Positions 10,137 to 19,291 are shown, numbered from the stretch's first letter. The stretch is 33,566 nt of DNA from an uncultured Lysobacteraceae bacterium (GCA_946480825.1 CAMLLG010000044.1:1-33566); one strand, 5' to 3'. Program-made: numbers and translations. Notes: generated by a model from the sequence alone, not told the origin.

Positions 10137-10630
10137 ACGCGCCACACACCCATGCGGACTGCATCTTCTGCGCCATCGCCAATCGAGCGCTGCCCGCCAG
10201 CGTCGTTCATGAAGACGCGGAATGGATGGTGGTGATGGATATCCATCCGATCCGCGAAGGCCACGTCCTGATCGTACCGAAGCGCCACATCGCGAGGATC
10301 GCGGAACTCGATCCCTCCGCGCAACGGACGCTGTTCTCTCTCGCCGAGCGCATGCTGCGCGCGCAGGACGCCAGCGGACATGCCGTCGACGGCGGCAATC
10401 TGCTGTTGAACGACGGCATCGCCGCGAACCAGCACATCCCGCACCTCCACCTGCACTGCATTCCGCGCAAGCGCGGGGACATGCTGGGCTTCGGTATGCG
10501 CCTGCTGGCGCGAACGTTCGGTCTATTCGGCAGAAAGACCGATCGCGCCACGCTCGACGCGACCGCCCGCGCGCTCGCGATCCACTTCCAGCGGGACGCC
10601 GCCGCACCTGCGCCGGCGGACGCATCCTGA
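10133..10630 (+). CDS. HIT-family nucleotide hydrolase/transferase
   Basis: A 165-residue histidine-triad protein with HLHLHC (His104, His106, His108) after NQHIP and an N-terminal CIFC (Cys10, Cys13). HIT/HINT proteins split AMP from phosphoramidates and aminoacyl-adenylates and Ap4A-type nucleotides. As last gene of an operon containing an adenylating enzyme, it may clear mis-released adenylates; this is inference. I prefer the ATG at 10133, which overlaps the previous stop (ATGA) and has GGAG eight bases upstream, over the in-frame GTG at 10124. The C-terminal 50 residues (after MRLLARTFG) are longer than in minimal HINT proteins. Confidence 0.85.
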   Translation: MNAPHTHADCIFCAIANRALPASVVHEDAEWMVVMDIHPIREGHVLIVPKRHIARIAELDPSAQRTLFSLAERMLRAQDASGHAVDGGNLLLNDGIAANQHIPHLHLHCIPRKRGDMLGFGMRLLARTFGLFGRKTDRATLDATARALAIHFQRDAAAPAPADAS

Positions 10631-10668
10631 TTCGCGAAGGCACGAAAGCCCGAGCGAATTCCGCATTC

Positions 10669-10686
10669 GCACGACATCGGTCGTGC
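10669..10686 (+). other. Hairpin after the HIT gene
   Basis: GCACGAC (10669-10675) pairs perfectly with GTCGTGC (10680-10686) around ATCG, 38 bp after the HIT stop. There is no T-tract. Confidence 0.4.
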
Positions 10687-10817
10687 CGACGTCGACACGA
10701 CCGGCGACCTTCCGCTGCGCACCGCGCGCAGCGGCGACGCAAACGATTCCGTCGCGCTGACACCGGTGGCGACCCGAACCGCAGATCGGGACCACGGTCC
10801 CATTTCGGCGCGTTTCG

Positions 10818-10840
10818 AGCCCGTCCGAAGGGCTTTATTT
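10818..10840 (+). terminator. Intrinsic terminator between the inserted operon and rpfF
   Basis: AGCCC (10818-10822) pairs with GGGCT (10830-10834) around a 7-nt loop, followed directly by TTATTT (10835-10840). It is the only hairpin in this gap with a U-rich tail and would end transcription from the operon before the rpfF promoter. Confidence 0.5.
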
Positions 10841-10876
10841 CGGGCCGACCTGTCTTTCTTAGCGGGTTGGTTCGAC

Positions 10877-10905
10877 TTGAAAGTTCTCGATTTTCAGCGC
10901 ATACA
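10877..10905 (+). promoter_or_regulatory. Candidate rpfF promoter
   Basis: TTGAAA (10877-10882) is followed after 17 bp by CATACA (10900-10905). The -35 box matches well and the -10 box only partly. It leaves a leader of about 75 bases before the rpfF ATG. In Xanthomonas rpfF is also transcribed from its own promoter. Confidence 0.4.
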
Positions 10906-10987
10906 GGCGTCAACCGGGCCTCATCTCACTTCGTCCGGCGCGCCGGACCGCCCGGCCGGCACGCCGCATCCTAACTGGGGAATCACC

Positions 10988-11857
10988 ATGTCCAACGTCG
11001 AAAAGCTCGTCCGCACTTCTCTGTTCAACACGATCCGCGTCGAAACCACGCCCAGCAACGATGCGCATTGGATGTACATGCACGCGGACACCCCGTGGGG
11101 CGTTCGCCCCTGCTTCCGCACCGCATTGATGGAAGACATGTGGGCGTACCTCACCTCGATCACGCTGCGCGAGAGTCAGCGCAAGCCCGGCGAACTGCGT
11201 CACGTCGTGATCGCGTCCGATGCCGAAGCGTTCAACCTCGGCGGCGATCTGAATCTGTTCGCGCAGCTGATCCGCGAAAACAATCGCCACAAGCTGCTGG
11301 AGTACGCGCGCCGCTGCATCGATGGCGTGTATCACATCCATACCGGCCTGGGCGGCGATGTCCGCACCATCGCATTGCTGCAGGGCGACGCCCTGGGCGG
11401 CGGTCTGGAACTGGCGCTGGCCTGTCACACGATCGTCGCCGAAGAAGGCGTCGGCATGGGGTTGCCGGAAGTCCTGTTCGGCCTGTTCCCGGGCATGGGC
11501 GCGTATTCCTTCCTGTGCAAGCGCGTGTCTCCGCAGCTCGCGGAGAAAATCATCCTGGAAGGCAAGATCTACAGCAGCGAAGAGATGCATGCGCTCGGCA
11601 TCGTCGATGTGCTGGTGCCGAAGGGCGAAGGCGAAGCGGCCGTGGAGGAAGTGATCCGCAAGCAGCAGCGCACCCCGCATGCCCATCTGGCCCTGAACGC
11701 CGTGCGCAATATCGCTCAGCCGATCGGCTACGACGAACTGATGGGCATCACCGAAGTCTGGGTCGACACCGCGCTCGCGCTGGGCGACAAATCGCTGCGC
11801 ACCATGGAAAGGATCGTGAAGGCGCAGGAGCGCATCGCCCGCCACGCGGCCGCCTGA
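10988..11857 (+). CDS. rpfF: RpfF, DSF synthase (crotonase family)
   Basis: Makes the diffusible signal factor, a cis-2-unsaturated fatty acid, from acyl-ACP by combined thioesterase and dehydratase activity. The 289 residues equal Xanthomonas RpfF, and the two catalytic glutamates fall at the same numbers: Glu141 in GGGLELA and Glu161 in GLPEVLFG. The oxyanion-hole region AFNLGGDLNLF is present. The ATG at 10988 is preceded by GGGGAA. The gene is convergent with rpfC with only 13 bp between the stops and no terminator there, so the 3' ends of the two transcripts probably overlap. RpfF is normally restrained by binding to the RpfC receiver domain and freed on signal perception. Confidence 0.96.
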   Translation: MSNVEKLVRTSLFNTIRVETTPSNDAHWMYMHADTPWGVRPCFRTALMEDMWAYLTSITLRESQRKPGELRHVVIASDAEAFNLGGDLNLFAQLIRENNRHKLLEYARRCIDGVYHIHTGLGGDVRTIALLQGDALGGGLELALACHTIVAEEGVGMGLPEVLFGLFPGMGAYSFLCKRVSPQLAEKIILEGKIYSSEEMHALGIVDVLVPKGEGEAAVEEVIRKQQRTPHAHLALNAVRNIAQPIGYDELMGITEVWVDTALALGDKSLRTMERIVKAQERIARHAAA

Positions 11858-11870
11858 TCATCGCATCCGA

Positions 11871-14078
11871 TCAGGACATGCCGTCGATGCCGCTGTCTCG
11901 CGCACGGTCGGTCGTACCGTGCGCGGCCAGGATGGAGCGACCCATCGCGACGCACTCGCGCACGTTGGACAGACGGGGATTCCATTCCTTCGCCAACTGC
12001 CATTCGGGAATGCGCATGATGTCGCCGCAGGCATCCCGCAGTTTGATGAGCCCGAGATTGCTGGCCACGCCCTTGAGGGCGTGAGCTTGCTCGCGGACCA
12101 TGTCCCAGCGCCCGGCGGCGCCCTCCCTGTTGAGTTCCGACAGGCAGCCTTCGGCGTCCTGCAGGCACTGCCGGACGAATTTGGCCATGAACTCGTGGCC
12201 CATGCCGAGCGACACCAGTTCGTCGAGCAGCGACGGGTCGAACATCATGTCGGTGATCGGCGCTTCGCTTTTCGGGTTCTGCACCATCGCCGTACCTGCG
12301 CCCTTCTGCGATGTCGCGATGTCCGCCAGGCAATCCAGCAGGCGCGAAGCGGACACCGGTTTGCCGATGAACGCGCGCGCGCCGGCTTCCTCGCAACGAC
12401 GGATGGAATCGGGCGTCACGTCCGCGCTGAGCACGATGACCGGCGTCTTCCTGGCGGCACCGGATTCCATGACCCGCAACTGATGCAGCATGTCGAGGCC
12501 AGAGATGCCGGGCATGTGCAGGTCGACCACGACGGCGTCGAAATCGGCGCATGCGAGCTGTTCGAGCACGGCCTCGCCGTCTTCGACGGTGGTGACCCGG
12601 TGTCCGGCCTTGCCGAGCAGACTTTCCAGCACCATCCGGTTCGCCGCGTGATCGTCGGCGATGAGGATGCGCAGGGTCTTGACCCGGGCCCGATGGCGCA
12701 GGAAGGGATCGCTGAAGGCGATGACGTTGTCGACCGCCGCGTCGGAAGCCGCGGCCGCATCGGCCGACACCGCCCTGCCATCGACGAACTCCGCGACGAT
12801 CTGGGCCTTTTCGAAAGGCAGTTCGACCCAGAACCGGGTGCCGCTGCCTTCGGTGCTTTCGAACCCGATCGATCCGCCCATCGCCTCGGTCAATCCCTTG
12901 GCGATCGTGGTGCCCAGCCCGGTACCGCCGTGACGGCGCGAAAGGCTCGCATCGATCTGTTCGAAGGCTTCGAAGATCTTGGTCTTGGCCGACATCGGGA
13001 TACCGACGCCCGAGTCGCTCACCACGAACCGCAGGCGCAACTGGCTGCCGGGCTCCGCGATGGGCACGAGCGTCACCTCGATCCTGACGTGACCCGAGTC
13101 GGTGAACTTGACCGCGTTGCTGGCGAGATTGAGCAGAACCTGACGCAAATGGGCGGCATCGCCGCGCAGGAACTTCGGAACGTCGTCGCCGACCCGGGTC
13201 TGATAGGCCAGGCCCTTGCCCTGCGCCATCGGCCCGACGATCAGACCGACGTGCTCGATGACCTCCGAGAGCTGGAAATCCTCCGAGTGCAACTTGAGTT
13301 TGCCGGCCTCGATCGCCGAAATGTCGAGCACGTCCTCCACCAGCGACAGCAGCGAACGGGTGGACGCCTGGATGGTCCCCAGATATTGCCGCTGCTCCGA
13401 ATCCAGACGCGTGGTCGCGAGCAATTCGGACATGCCCGCCAGGCCGTTGAGGGGCGTGCGGAACTCGTGGCTCATGTTCGCGAGGAAGCGCGTCTTGGCT
13501 TCGTTCGCCTTGTTCGCGGCCTCGGTCGCCCGGGTCAGGGCCCGCAACAGTCCCGCGAGATACAGCGGGATCGCCGCGAGCCCCAGCAGGAGCCCGATCG
13601 AGAAGCTGAGGTTGTGCTGCCAGTACGGGCTGAACAGGATCACGCAGCCGAAGGCGAAGATCGCGGTCAGCACGCCGCCGCGCAGATACAGTGTGCCGAA
13701 CCGCAGGCCGTTGCCGACCGTCACCCACATCAGCAGCACGTAGACCCAGGCCAGCGGTTCGCTGAGCGCGATCATCGCCGCGCCCATCAACCCGTAGTCC
13801 GAAACGATCCCGAGGATGCGCCGACGGTGCGACACCCCCGGATTCTTCAGGATCCGCAGGAAGATCGCGGAACCGACCAGCAACCCGATGGCGACGAAGA
13901 CAAAGACGAGGTTGATCGCATGATCGCTGCTGTCCATGCCGATCGCGCGGCGCGCGATCATGTAGACGAGGACGACCGAAAGGGCCACCAGGCGGATCAG
14001 GGCCTGTTCGTGCTCGCTGTCCGGTCTATTCTGCAACCGGGCATGCATCAGTTCCGCCAGGGCGCGGAGCCGGGTCAC
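11871..14078 (-). CDS. rpfC: RpfC, hybrid sensor histidine kinase for DSF
   Basis: Membrane sensor that binds DSF and phosphorylates RpfG. From the GTG at 14078 it has 735 residues (Xanthomonas about 726). The short N-terminal stretch [12 protein letters not shown] before the first membrane segment is the type of sensor region described for RpfC. Five or six hydrophobic segments lie between residues about 28 and 178. Then follow HisKA with His204 ([12 protein letters not shown]), HATPase_c (GVGIP, GGTGLGT), a receiver with Asp519 (VVVDLHMPG) and an HPt domain with His666 (AHALKG). I chose GTG 14078 because it overlaps the rpfG stop in GTGA, giving translational coupling. The frame stays open to 14228, but that part lies inside rpfG. 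Confidence 0.94.
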   Translation of the reverse strand: MTRLRALAELMHARLQNRPDSEHEQALIRLVALSVVLVYMIARRAIGMDSSDHAINLVFVFVAIGLLVGSAIFLRILKNPGVSHRRRILGIVSDYGLMGAAMIALSEPLAWVYVLLMWVTVGNGLRFGTLYLRGGVLTAIFAFGCVILFSPYWQHNLSFSIGLLLGLAAIPLYLAGLLRALTRATEAANKANEAKTRFLANMSHEFRTPLNGLAGMSELLATTRLDSEQRQYLGTIQASTRSLLSLVEDVLDISAIEAGKLKLHSEDFQLSEVIEHVGLIVGPMAQGKGLAYQTRVGDDVPKFLRGDAAHLRQVLLNLASNAVKFTDSGHVRIEVTLVPIAEPGSQLRLRFVVSDSGVGIPMSAKTKIFEAFEQIDASLSRRHGGTGLGTTIAKGLTEAMGGSIGFESTEGSGTRFWVELPFEKAQIVAEFVDGRAVSADAAAASDAAVDNVIAFSDPFLRHRARVKTLRILIADDHAANRMVLESLLGKAGHRVTTVEDGEAVLEQLACADFDAVVVDLHMPGISGLDMLHQLRVMESGAARKTPVIVLSADVTPDSIRRCEEAGARAFIGKPVSASRLLDCLADIATSQKGAGTAMVQNPKSEAPITDMMFDPSLLDELVSLGMGHEFMAKFVRQCLQDAEGCLSELNREGAAGRWDMVREQAHALKGVASNLGLIKLRDACGDIMRIPEWQLAKEWNPRLSNVRECVAMGRSILAAHGTTDRARDSGIDGMS

Positions 14079-15148
14079 TCGAAACCCGGGCGTTGCGAGC
14101 TGGTGGAATAGCGCTCGCAGATGTCCTCCAGCCGTGCGCGGTTCTGCACCAGCGCCTGGACGCACTGCGGATCGAACAGCTTGCCGCTCTGCTCCTGGAG
14201 GAAATCGAGGGCGTTGTCGAAACTCCACGGCGCCTTGTAGGGCCGCGGCGAGATCAGCGCGTCGAACACGTCGGCGACGGCGACGATGCGCGCCTCGATC
14301 GGGATCTGCGCCCCGATGAGCCCGTCGGGATAACCGCTGCCGTCGTAACGTTCGTGATGGCGCAGCGCGATGGCGGCGCCGGCCTGGATGAAACGGTTCT
14401 GGCTGCCGCTGAGCAGCTCATGCCCGATCTGCGGATGGCGGCGCATGATGCCCAGCTGGTGTTCGTCCAGCGGACCGGGCTTGAGCAGCACGTCGTCCGG
14501 GATCGCGATCTTGCCGATGTCGTGCAACGGCGCGGCCAGTTCGATCAGGCGCACTTCTTCCTCGGACATCCCGAGGCCCTCGGCGATCAGCCCGGCGATG
14601 TGCGCCATGCGTTCGAGGTAGGCGCTGGTGCCGATGTCGCGGTATTCGATGGCGCGGGCCAGCCGCGACAGGGTTTCGCGCTCGCGCTCCTCGACCTCGT
14701 GCATGCTCGACAGCAGCCGCTGCTCCAGCGACAGCGCGCGCTGTTTGATCGACTCGGACTGCTGGCGCAGCTGCAGCAGATTGCGGCAGCGCGCGCGCAG
14801 TTCGCGCGGACGCACCGGCTTGACCAGGAAATCGATGACGCCGGCATCGAGCGCGGCCTGGCGGATGGGCTCGTCGCCGACCACGGTCACGAGCACGATC
14901 GGGACGTCGCGGTTGCTCAGCGAACGGCGGAAGCGGCGCGCGAACTCGAGGCCGTCGACCACCGGCATGCGGTAATCCAGCAGGAGCAGATCGGGACGGT
15001 TGTTCTCGGACCAGCGCAGGGCCTCTTCCGAATCGCCGAAGTCGAACACTTCCAGCTCGGGACTGATGTCCTCGAGGATATGCCGCAGCATCGTGCGTGC
15101 GGATGTCTGGTCATCGACGATGACGATTTTCACGGAGTTGCCCCACAT
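14075..15148 (-). CDS. rpfG: RpfG, response regulator with HD-GYP c-di-GMP phosphodiesterase
   Basis: Output of the DSF phosphorelay: degrades cyclic di-GMP when phosphorylated. 357 residues; receiver domain with Asp58 (LLLLDYRMP), a coiled linker about 130-165, and an HD-GYP domain with HD at 209-210 (LHDIGK) and GYP at 272-274 ([13 protein letters not shown]). Xanthomonas RpfG is about 20 residues longer at the N-terminus. The ATG at 15148 has AGGA rather far upstream; an in-frame GTG at 15133 has GGGG close by and gives the typical receiver start MKIVIVDDQ, so the true start may be there. rpfC follows in a 4-base overlap; the membrane-protein gene rpfH found between them in X. campestris is absent. 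Confidence 0.95.
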   Translation of the reverse strand: MWGNSVKIVIVDDQTSARTMLRHILEDISPELEVFDFGDSEEALRWSENNRPDLLLLDYRMPVVDGLEFARRFRRSLSNRDVPIVLVTVVGDEPIRQAALDAGVIDFLVKPVRPRELRARCRNLLQLRQQSESIKQRALSLEQRLLSSMHEVEERERETLSRLARAIEYRDIGTSAYLERMAHIAGLIAEGLGMSEEEVRLIELAAPLHDIGKIAIPDDVLLKPGPLDEHQLGIMRRHPQIGHELLSGSQNRFIQAGAAIALRHHERYDGSGYPDGLIGAQIPIEARIVAVADVFDALISPRPYKAPWSFDNALDFLQEQSGKLFDPQCVQALVQNRARLEDICERYSTSSQRPGFE

Positions 15149-15262
15149 GCGAATACCGTGCGTCCTTGCGTGCGTGTTGTATGAATCGGATTCGTTCCGG
15201 TCACGGAATCGACAGCAGTCCAGAATCTAAAGCAATTTCCGTGCCTTGTCTCGCATGCGCCT

Positions 15263-15293
15263 GCTCCGGACCCATTCTAGGACAAACCGGAGC
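15263..15293. other. Dyad in the rpfG-lysS gap
   Basis: GCTCCGG (15263-15269) and CCGGAGC (15287-15293) form a 7-bp stem with a 17-nt loop. On the minus strand the loop contains TAGAAT (15279-15274), a good -10 box without a clear -35. It could belong to the rpfG promoter. Confidence 0.3.
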
Positions 15294-15403
15294 GCCGGGG
15301 ACATGACCCCGGGCGGCATACGGCGAGAGCATCCGCGCCGCCCGCGACCCCGGGCCGGGACAGTGTCGCGCCTGTGGCCCCGAATGGCGAGCCCCGCCAC
15401 GAC

Positions 15404-15419
15404 CTGTCGTTAATGACAG
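15404..15419 (-). terminator. Weak hairpin after lysS
   Basis: CTGTC and GACAG flank a 6-nt AT-rich loop immediately after the lysS stop on the minus strand. The stem is only 5 bp and lacks a T-tract, so this is a weak call. Confidence 0.25.
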
Positions 15420-15422
15420 TGT

Positions 15423-16931
15423 TCAAAGTTCGGGACGCATGTAAGGGAAGAGCAGCACGTCGCGGATCGAGGTCGAGCCGGTCAGCAGCATCACCAGACG
15501 ATCGATGCCCACGCCCAGGCCGCCGGTGGGCGGCAGGCCGACTTCCAGCGCGCGGATGTAGTCGGCGTCGTAGTGCATGGCCTCGTCGTCGCCGCCCTCC
15601 TTCGCTTCGACCTGGGCGCGGAAACGCGCAGCCTGGTCTTCGGAATCGTTCAGCTCCGAGAACCCGTTCGCCATTTCCTTGCCGCCGATGAACAACTCGA
15701 AGCGATCGGTGATGCCCGGCTCGGTGTCCGACTCGCGGGCCAGCGGCGAGACTTCGACCGGGTAATGGGTGATGAAGGTCGGCTGGATCAGATCGCCCTC
15801 GACCGTCTTCTCGAAGATCTCCAGCAGCAGCTTGCCCCAGCCGTAGCCCGGCTTGACGTGGACCTTCAGCCGCGCGCAGTGCGCGGCCAGCGCCTCGCGG
15901 TCGCGGCAGTCGGCGACCGAGATCTCCGGATTGCGCTCGCGCACCGCCTCTTCCAGCTTCCAGCGCCGGAACGGCTTGTCCAGAGCGATGGTGTTGCCGT
16001 CCCACTCGACCTCGCCGATGCCGAGGGTCTCGTTGGCGACATGGCGGATCAGCCCTTCGGTGAGATCCATCACCTCGTGGTACGTGGCGTAGGCCTCGTA
16101 CAGTTCGAGCATGGTGAATTCGGGATTGTGGCGGGTGCTGACGCCTTCGTTGCGGAAGTTCCGATTGATCTCGTACACGCGTTCGAAGCCGCCGACCACG
16201 AGGCGCTTCAGATACAGCTCCGGGGCCACGCGCAGGTACAGGTCGAGATCCAGCGCGTTGTGATGGGTGGTGAACGGCCGCGCGGTGGCGCCGCCGGCGA
16301 TGTAATGCATCATCGGCGTTTCCACTTCCTGGAAACGTCGGTCGTCGAGCCAGCGCCGGATCGCCGAGACGATGATCGAGCGCCTGCGGAACACTTCGCG
16401 CGCTTCGGGCGTGACGATCAGATCGACGTAACGCTGGCGATAACGCTGTTCGACATCGCTCAGGCCATGCCACTTGTCCGGCAGCGGACGCAGCGACTTG
16501 GTCAGCAGGCGCAAAGCCGACACCTTCACCGACAGCTCGCCGGTCTTCGTGCGCATCAGCGTGCCTTCGGCACCGACGATGTCGCCGATGTCCCAATGCT
16601 TGAAAGCATCGTAGGCCTCGCCCAGCGCGGTCGACTGCAGGAACAGCTGGATGCCGCCGCTCATGTCCTGGATCTGCGCGAACGCGGCCTTGCCCATCAC
16701 CCGCTTGGCCATCAGCCGGCCGGCGACCGCGACGCGACGACCTTCTGCCTCCAGCGCTTCGCCGGTCCAGCGATCGGCGTCCTCGTATGCGTCCTGCAGA
16801 TCGCGGGCGTAGTCGCCGCGACGGAAATCGTTGGGATAGGCCGTGCCCTGCGCGCGCAGCGCCGCGAGTTTCGCGCGCCGCTCCGCGATCAGGGCGTTCT
16901 CGTCGTGCGGCGGGGTCTGGGCGTCGGTCAT
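15423..16931 (-). CDS. lysS: Lysyl-tRNA synthetase, class II
   Basis: Charges tRNA-Lys with lysine. 502 residues against 505 in E. coli. It has an N-terminal OB-fold anticodon-binding domain (about 60-170) and a class II catalytic core with motif 2 [15 protein letters not shown] and motif 3 [12 protein letters not shown] near the C-terminus. The ATG at 16931 ([19 protein letters not shown]) fits the family; the frame is open to 17006, but the extra 25 residues have no homologous pattern. It lies 96 bp downstream of prfB on the same strand, the same prfB-lysS pairing as in E. coli, so the two are probably co-transcribed. Confidence 0.96.
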   Translation of the reverse strand: MTDAQTPPHDENALIAERRAKLAALRAQGTAYPNDFRRGDYARDLQDAYEDADRWTGEALEAEGRRVAVAGRLMAKRVMGKAAFAQIQDMSGGIQLFLQSTALGEAYDAFKHWDIGDIVGAEGTLMRTKTGELSVKVSALRLLTKSLRPLPDKWHGLSDVEQRYRQRYVDLIVTPEAREVFRRRSIIVSAIRRWLDDRRFQEVETPMMHYIAGGATARPFTTHHNALDLDLYLRVAPELYLKRLVVGGFERVYEINRNFRNEGVSTRHNPEFTMLELYEAYATYHEVMDLTEGLIRHVANETLGIGEVEWDGNTIALDKPFRRWKLEEAVRERNPEISVADCRDREALAAHCARLKVHVKPGYGWGKLLLEIFEKTVEGDLIQPTFITHYPVEVSPLARESDTEPGITDRFELFIGGKEMANGFSELNDSEDQAARFRAQVEAKEGGDDEAMHYDADYIRALEVGLPPTGGLGVGIDRLVMLLTGSTSIRDVLLFPYMRPEL

Positions 16932-17027
16932 GGCGGTGGTCCGTGGAGAAATCGTGGAAGTGCGAAGGGATGCAGGATCGCAATCGGCCACGATGTCCGC
17001 GGCCACCGCCGCACCTGCCGCGACGGG

Positions 17028-18156
17028 TCAGACGGCGTCGATGCGTTTGGCGCCGGCCTCCAGGCCGGACTTCAGGCTGGCCTCGACGAATTCGTCGAGA
17101 TCGCCGTCGAGCACTTTCTGCGTATCGGAACGCTCGATGCCGGTACGCAGATCCTTGATCCGCGACTGGTCGAGCACGTAGTTGCGGATCTGGCTGCCCC
17201 AGCCGATGTCGGACTTGGTGGCTTCCAGCGCGTCGCGCTCGGCGTTGCGCTTCTGGATTTCCATTTCGTACAACTTCGCCTTCAGCATTTTCATCGCGGT
17301 GTCGCGGTTCTGGTGCTGGCTGCGACCGTTCTGACAGGCGACGACGATTCCGGAAGGCACGTGGGTGATGCGCACCGCGGATTCGGTCTTGTTCACGTGC
17401 TGGCCGCCCGCGCCCGAGGAACGATAGACGTCGGTCTTGAGGTCGGCCGGATTGATCTCGATGTCGATGTCGTCGTCGACTTCGGGCGAGACGAACACCG
17501 AGGTGAACGAGGTGTGGCGGCGATTGTCGGAATCGAACGGCGACTTGCGCACCAGCCGATGCACGCCGATCTCGGTCTTCAGCCAGCCATAGGCGTAATC
17601 GCCTTCGACCTTGACGGTGGCCGACTTGATGCCGGCCACGTCGCCGGCGCTGGCTTCCATCAGTTCGGTCTTCCAGCCGCGCGATTCGGCCCAGCGCAGA
17701 TACATGCGCAGCAGCATTTCCGCCCAGTCCTGGGCCTCGGTGCCGCCGGCGCCGGCCTGGATGTCGACATAGGCGTTCGCCGAATCCATCTTGCCGGAGA
17801 ACATGCGCTGGAATTCCAGCTGATCGACGCCCCGGGCATAGCGCTCGACATCGTTCCGGATCGCGAGCGCGGTGTCGTCGTCGCTTTCCATCTCGACCAG
17901 TTCGAGCAGTTCCTCGGCGCCGGCCAGGCCGTCCTTCAGATCGCGGATGCCATTGACGGTCTTGTCGAGCATCGAACGTTCGCGGCCGAGGGCCTGCGCG
18001 CGTTCGGAGTCGTTCCAGATGTCGGGGTTTTCCAGCTCGCGGTTGACTTCTTCCAGACGCTCGACCTTGGCGTCGTAGTCAAAGATACCCCCTCAGCGAA
18101 TCGAGCCGACCACGGAGGTCGGCGATGCGCTGGCGGATCGGGTTGAGTTCGATCAT
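17028..18156 (-). CDS. prfB: Peptide chain release factor 2, with programmed +1 frameshift
   Basis: Recognises UAA and UGA stop codons and releases the peptide. The first 25 codons start at ATG 18156 ([20 protein letters not shown]) and end in an in-frame TGA at 18081-18079. The sequence AGGGGGTATCTTTGAC has the internal Shine-Dalgarno, CTT slippery codon and UGA-C context known from E. coli prfB. Skipping base 18081 continues as [12 protein letters not shown] and gives 375 residues in total, the full family length. The RF2 stop-recognition tripeptide SPF ([14 protein letters not shown]) and the catalytic GGQ ([14 protein letters not shown]) are present. The frameshift makes synthesis self-regulating: low RF2 favours shifting. 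Coordinates are join(17028..18080,18082..18156) on the minus strand. It is not a pseudogene. Confidence 0.97.
18079..18093 (-). promoter_or_regulatory. prfB recoding site
   Basis: On the minus strand AGG-GGG (18093-18088), TAT, CTT (18084-18082), TGA (18081-18079) followed by C. The spacing between the Shine-Dalgarno-like bases and the slippery CTT is that of the classical RF2 +1 frameshift site. Confidence 0.95.
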
Positions 18157-18188
18157 GGCGTGATGTGCGGTTGCAGCAAAGAGCGGCG

Positions 18189-18194
18189 ATTCTA
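18189..18194 (-). promoter_or_regulatory. Candidate -10 box of prfB
   Basis: TAGAAT on the minus strand, 33 bp before the prfB ATG, matches 5 of 6 consensus bases. No good -35 box stands at the right distance. Confidence 0.3.
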
Positions 18195-18214
18195 GCAGGG
18201 TGTCCGCGATCTTA

Positions 18215-18237
18215 TCGCCCGAGATGCTGACGGGCGA
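18215..18237 (-). terminator. Hairpin after rpfD
   Basis: TCGCCCG (18215-18221) and CGGGCGA (18231-18237) form a perfect 7-bp stem with a 9-nt loop, 5 bp after the rpfD stop. On the minus strand it is followed by TAAGAT, not a U-tract, so termination is only plausible. Confidence 0.4.
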
Positions 18238-18242
18238 CCGCT

Positions 18243-19136
18243 TCAGGCCGCCCCGACCCGCGCGCGCAGCGCCTCGCGATAGGTGCGGCTGCAGGGGACG
18301 GCAGCGCCGTCCCGCAGATGGATGCGGGCATCGCCGCCATCGAGCGGCTCGATCGACGCCACCCCGCCGAGGTTGACGATATAGCTGCGATGGACCCGGA
18401 CGAAGCGCGCCGGGTCCAGCCGGGCCTCGATCCCGGCGATGGTGCTGCGCAGCGGGTAGTCGTGGCCGCGGACCCGCAGGTTCACGTAGTTGCCCGAGGC
18501 CTGCAGCCACTCGATGTCGTTGGCGGCGATCAGGAATTCGCGGCCGAGCTTGCGGACCAGGAAACGATCGGGCCGGTCCAGCGGTTCGACCGGCTCGCCC
18601 TCGTCCGGCGGACCGAGCAGACTGGCCTCACCCTGCAGGCGGCGCACGATGAAGCGGTAACTCTCCATGACCGACACGATCATGATGTAGCCGCGGACAT
18701 CCTTCAGGTATTCGTAGACGAGTTCGCTCGGCCAGTGGCCGAAGTCGTAGTCCTGGCCCTGCATGGCATAGGCCAGCTCGCGCAGCGCGACCATGCCGAT
18801 CACGTGCAAGAGCGAGAACGCCACGCTGCCCAGCAGCAGCCACGGCAGATGGCGCCGCCATGCGCCCCAGTGCAGGGGAAAGCGACGCGTGAGCCAGACG
18901 ATTCCCGGGATCAGCAGCAGGATCACGATGCCGCTCGACCATTCCCAGACCGCGGGCTCCCAGTCCGCGAAGTCCAGACCCACCCGACGGATGTCCATGA
19001 GCACGGTAACGCTGTTGGCGACGCCGTTGACGACCGTCAGTCCGAGCCAGAAGCCGATTTCGATCGCACGGCGCCAGCGCCGGAACCAGGCCGAAGCGGG
19101 CGGGTCTGCAGGAGTCGTCGTGGGCGCGGTGGGCAT
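18243..19136 (-). CDS. rpfD: RpfD, membrane-anchored LytTR-domain regulator
   Basis: 297 residues. Three to four hydrophobic segments lie within residues about 21-135 (EIGFWLGLTVVNGVANSVTVL, SSGIVILLLIPGIVWL, LPWLLLGSVAFSLLHVIGMV). A C-terminal LytTR DNA-binding domain follows from about 185 (FLVRKLGREFLIAANDIEWL, then GNYVNLRV and FVRVHRSYIVNL). LytTR domains bind short direct repeats upstream of virulence and exoproduct genes. A gene of this type next to prfB/recJ in the rpf region of Xanthomonas is rpfD, which supports the name; I could not test orthology. It is transcribed divergently from the acyltransferase at 19292 across a 155-bp gap. The hydrophobic part has no recognised sensor fold. 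Confidence 0.78.
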   Translation of the reverse strand: MPTAPTTTPADPPASAWFRRWRRAIEIGFWLGLTVVNGVANSVTVLMDIRRVGLDFADWEPAVWEWSSGIVILLLIPGIVWLTRRFPLHWGAWRRHLPWLLLGSVAFSLLHVIGMVALRELAYAMQGQDYDFGHWPSELVYEYLKDVRGYIMIVSVMESYRFIVRRLQGEASLLGPPDEGEPVEPLDRPDRFLVRKLGREFLIAANDIEWLQASGNYVNLRVRGHDYPLRSTIAGIEARLDPARFVRVHRSYIVNLGGVASIEPLDGGDARIHLRDGAAVPCSRTYREALRARVGAA

Positions 19137-19291
19137 CCGCGCATTCTAGGCGGCCCTCCGCGCATTCCGTCCCCGCCCGTCCCCGCACGGCCACGGTTCG
19201 TCCCTTCTCTCATGCGATCGGACACTTGCCGCCCGGCAGGCGACAAACCGCAGTGAGACTGGCGGCCTCTTTCGACAGGCCCGTTTTCGGG

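Larger units (their letters stand above)
10631..10987. other. Intergenic region between HIT gene and rpfF
   Basis: 357 bp without a gene. It holds a hairpin, an intrinsic-terminator-like structure and a candidate rpfF promoter, in this order. The arrangement argues that rpfF is transcribed separately from the inserted operon. Confidence 0.6.

Noticed and set aside
14079..14228. RpfC N-terminus extended to 14228
   Set aside because: The extra 50 residues lie within rpfG and are Arg/Pro-rich without homology; the GTG at 14078 gives the family length and a coupled overlap.
17028..17972. prfB as a short intact gene of 314 codons starting at 17972
   Set aside because: The upstream 25 codons plus the recoding site explain the missing N-terminal domain; the full RF2 needs the +1 shift.
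18079..18510. Separate 143-codon gene on the minus strand overlapping rpfD
   Set aside because: Only its last 25 codons are real, as the first part of prfB; the rest is an rpfD shadow.
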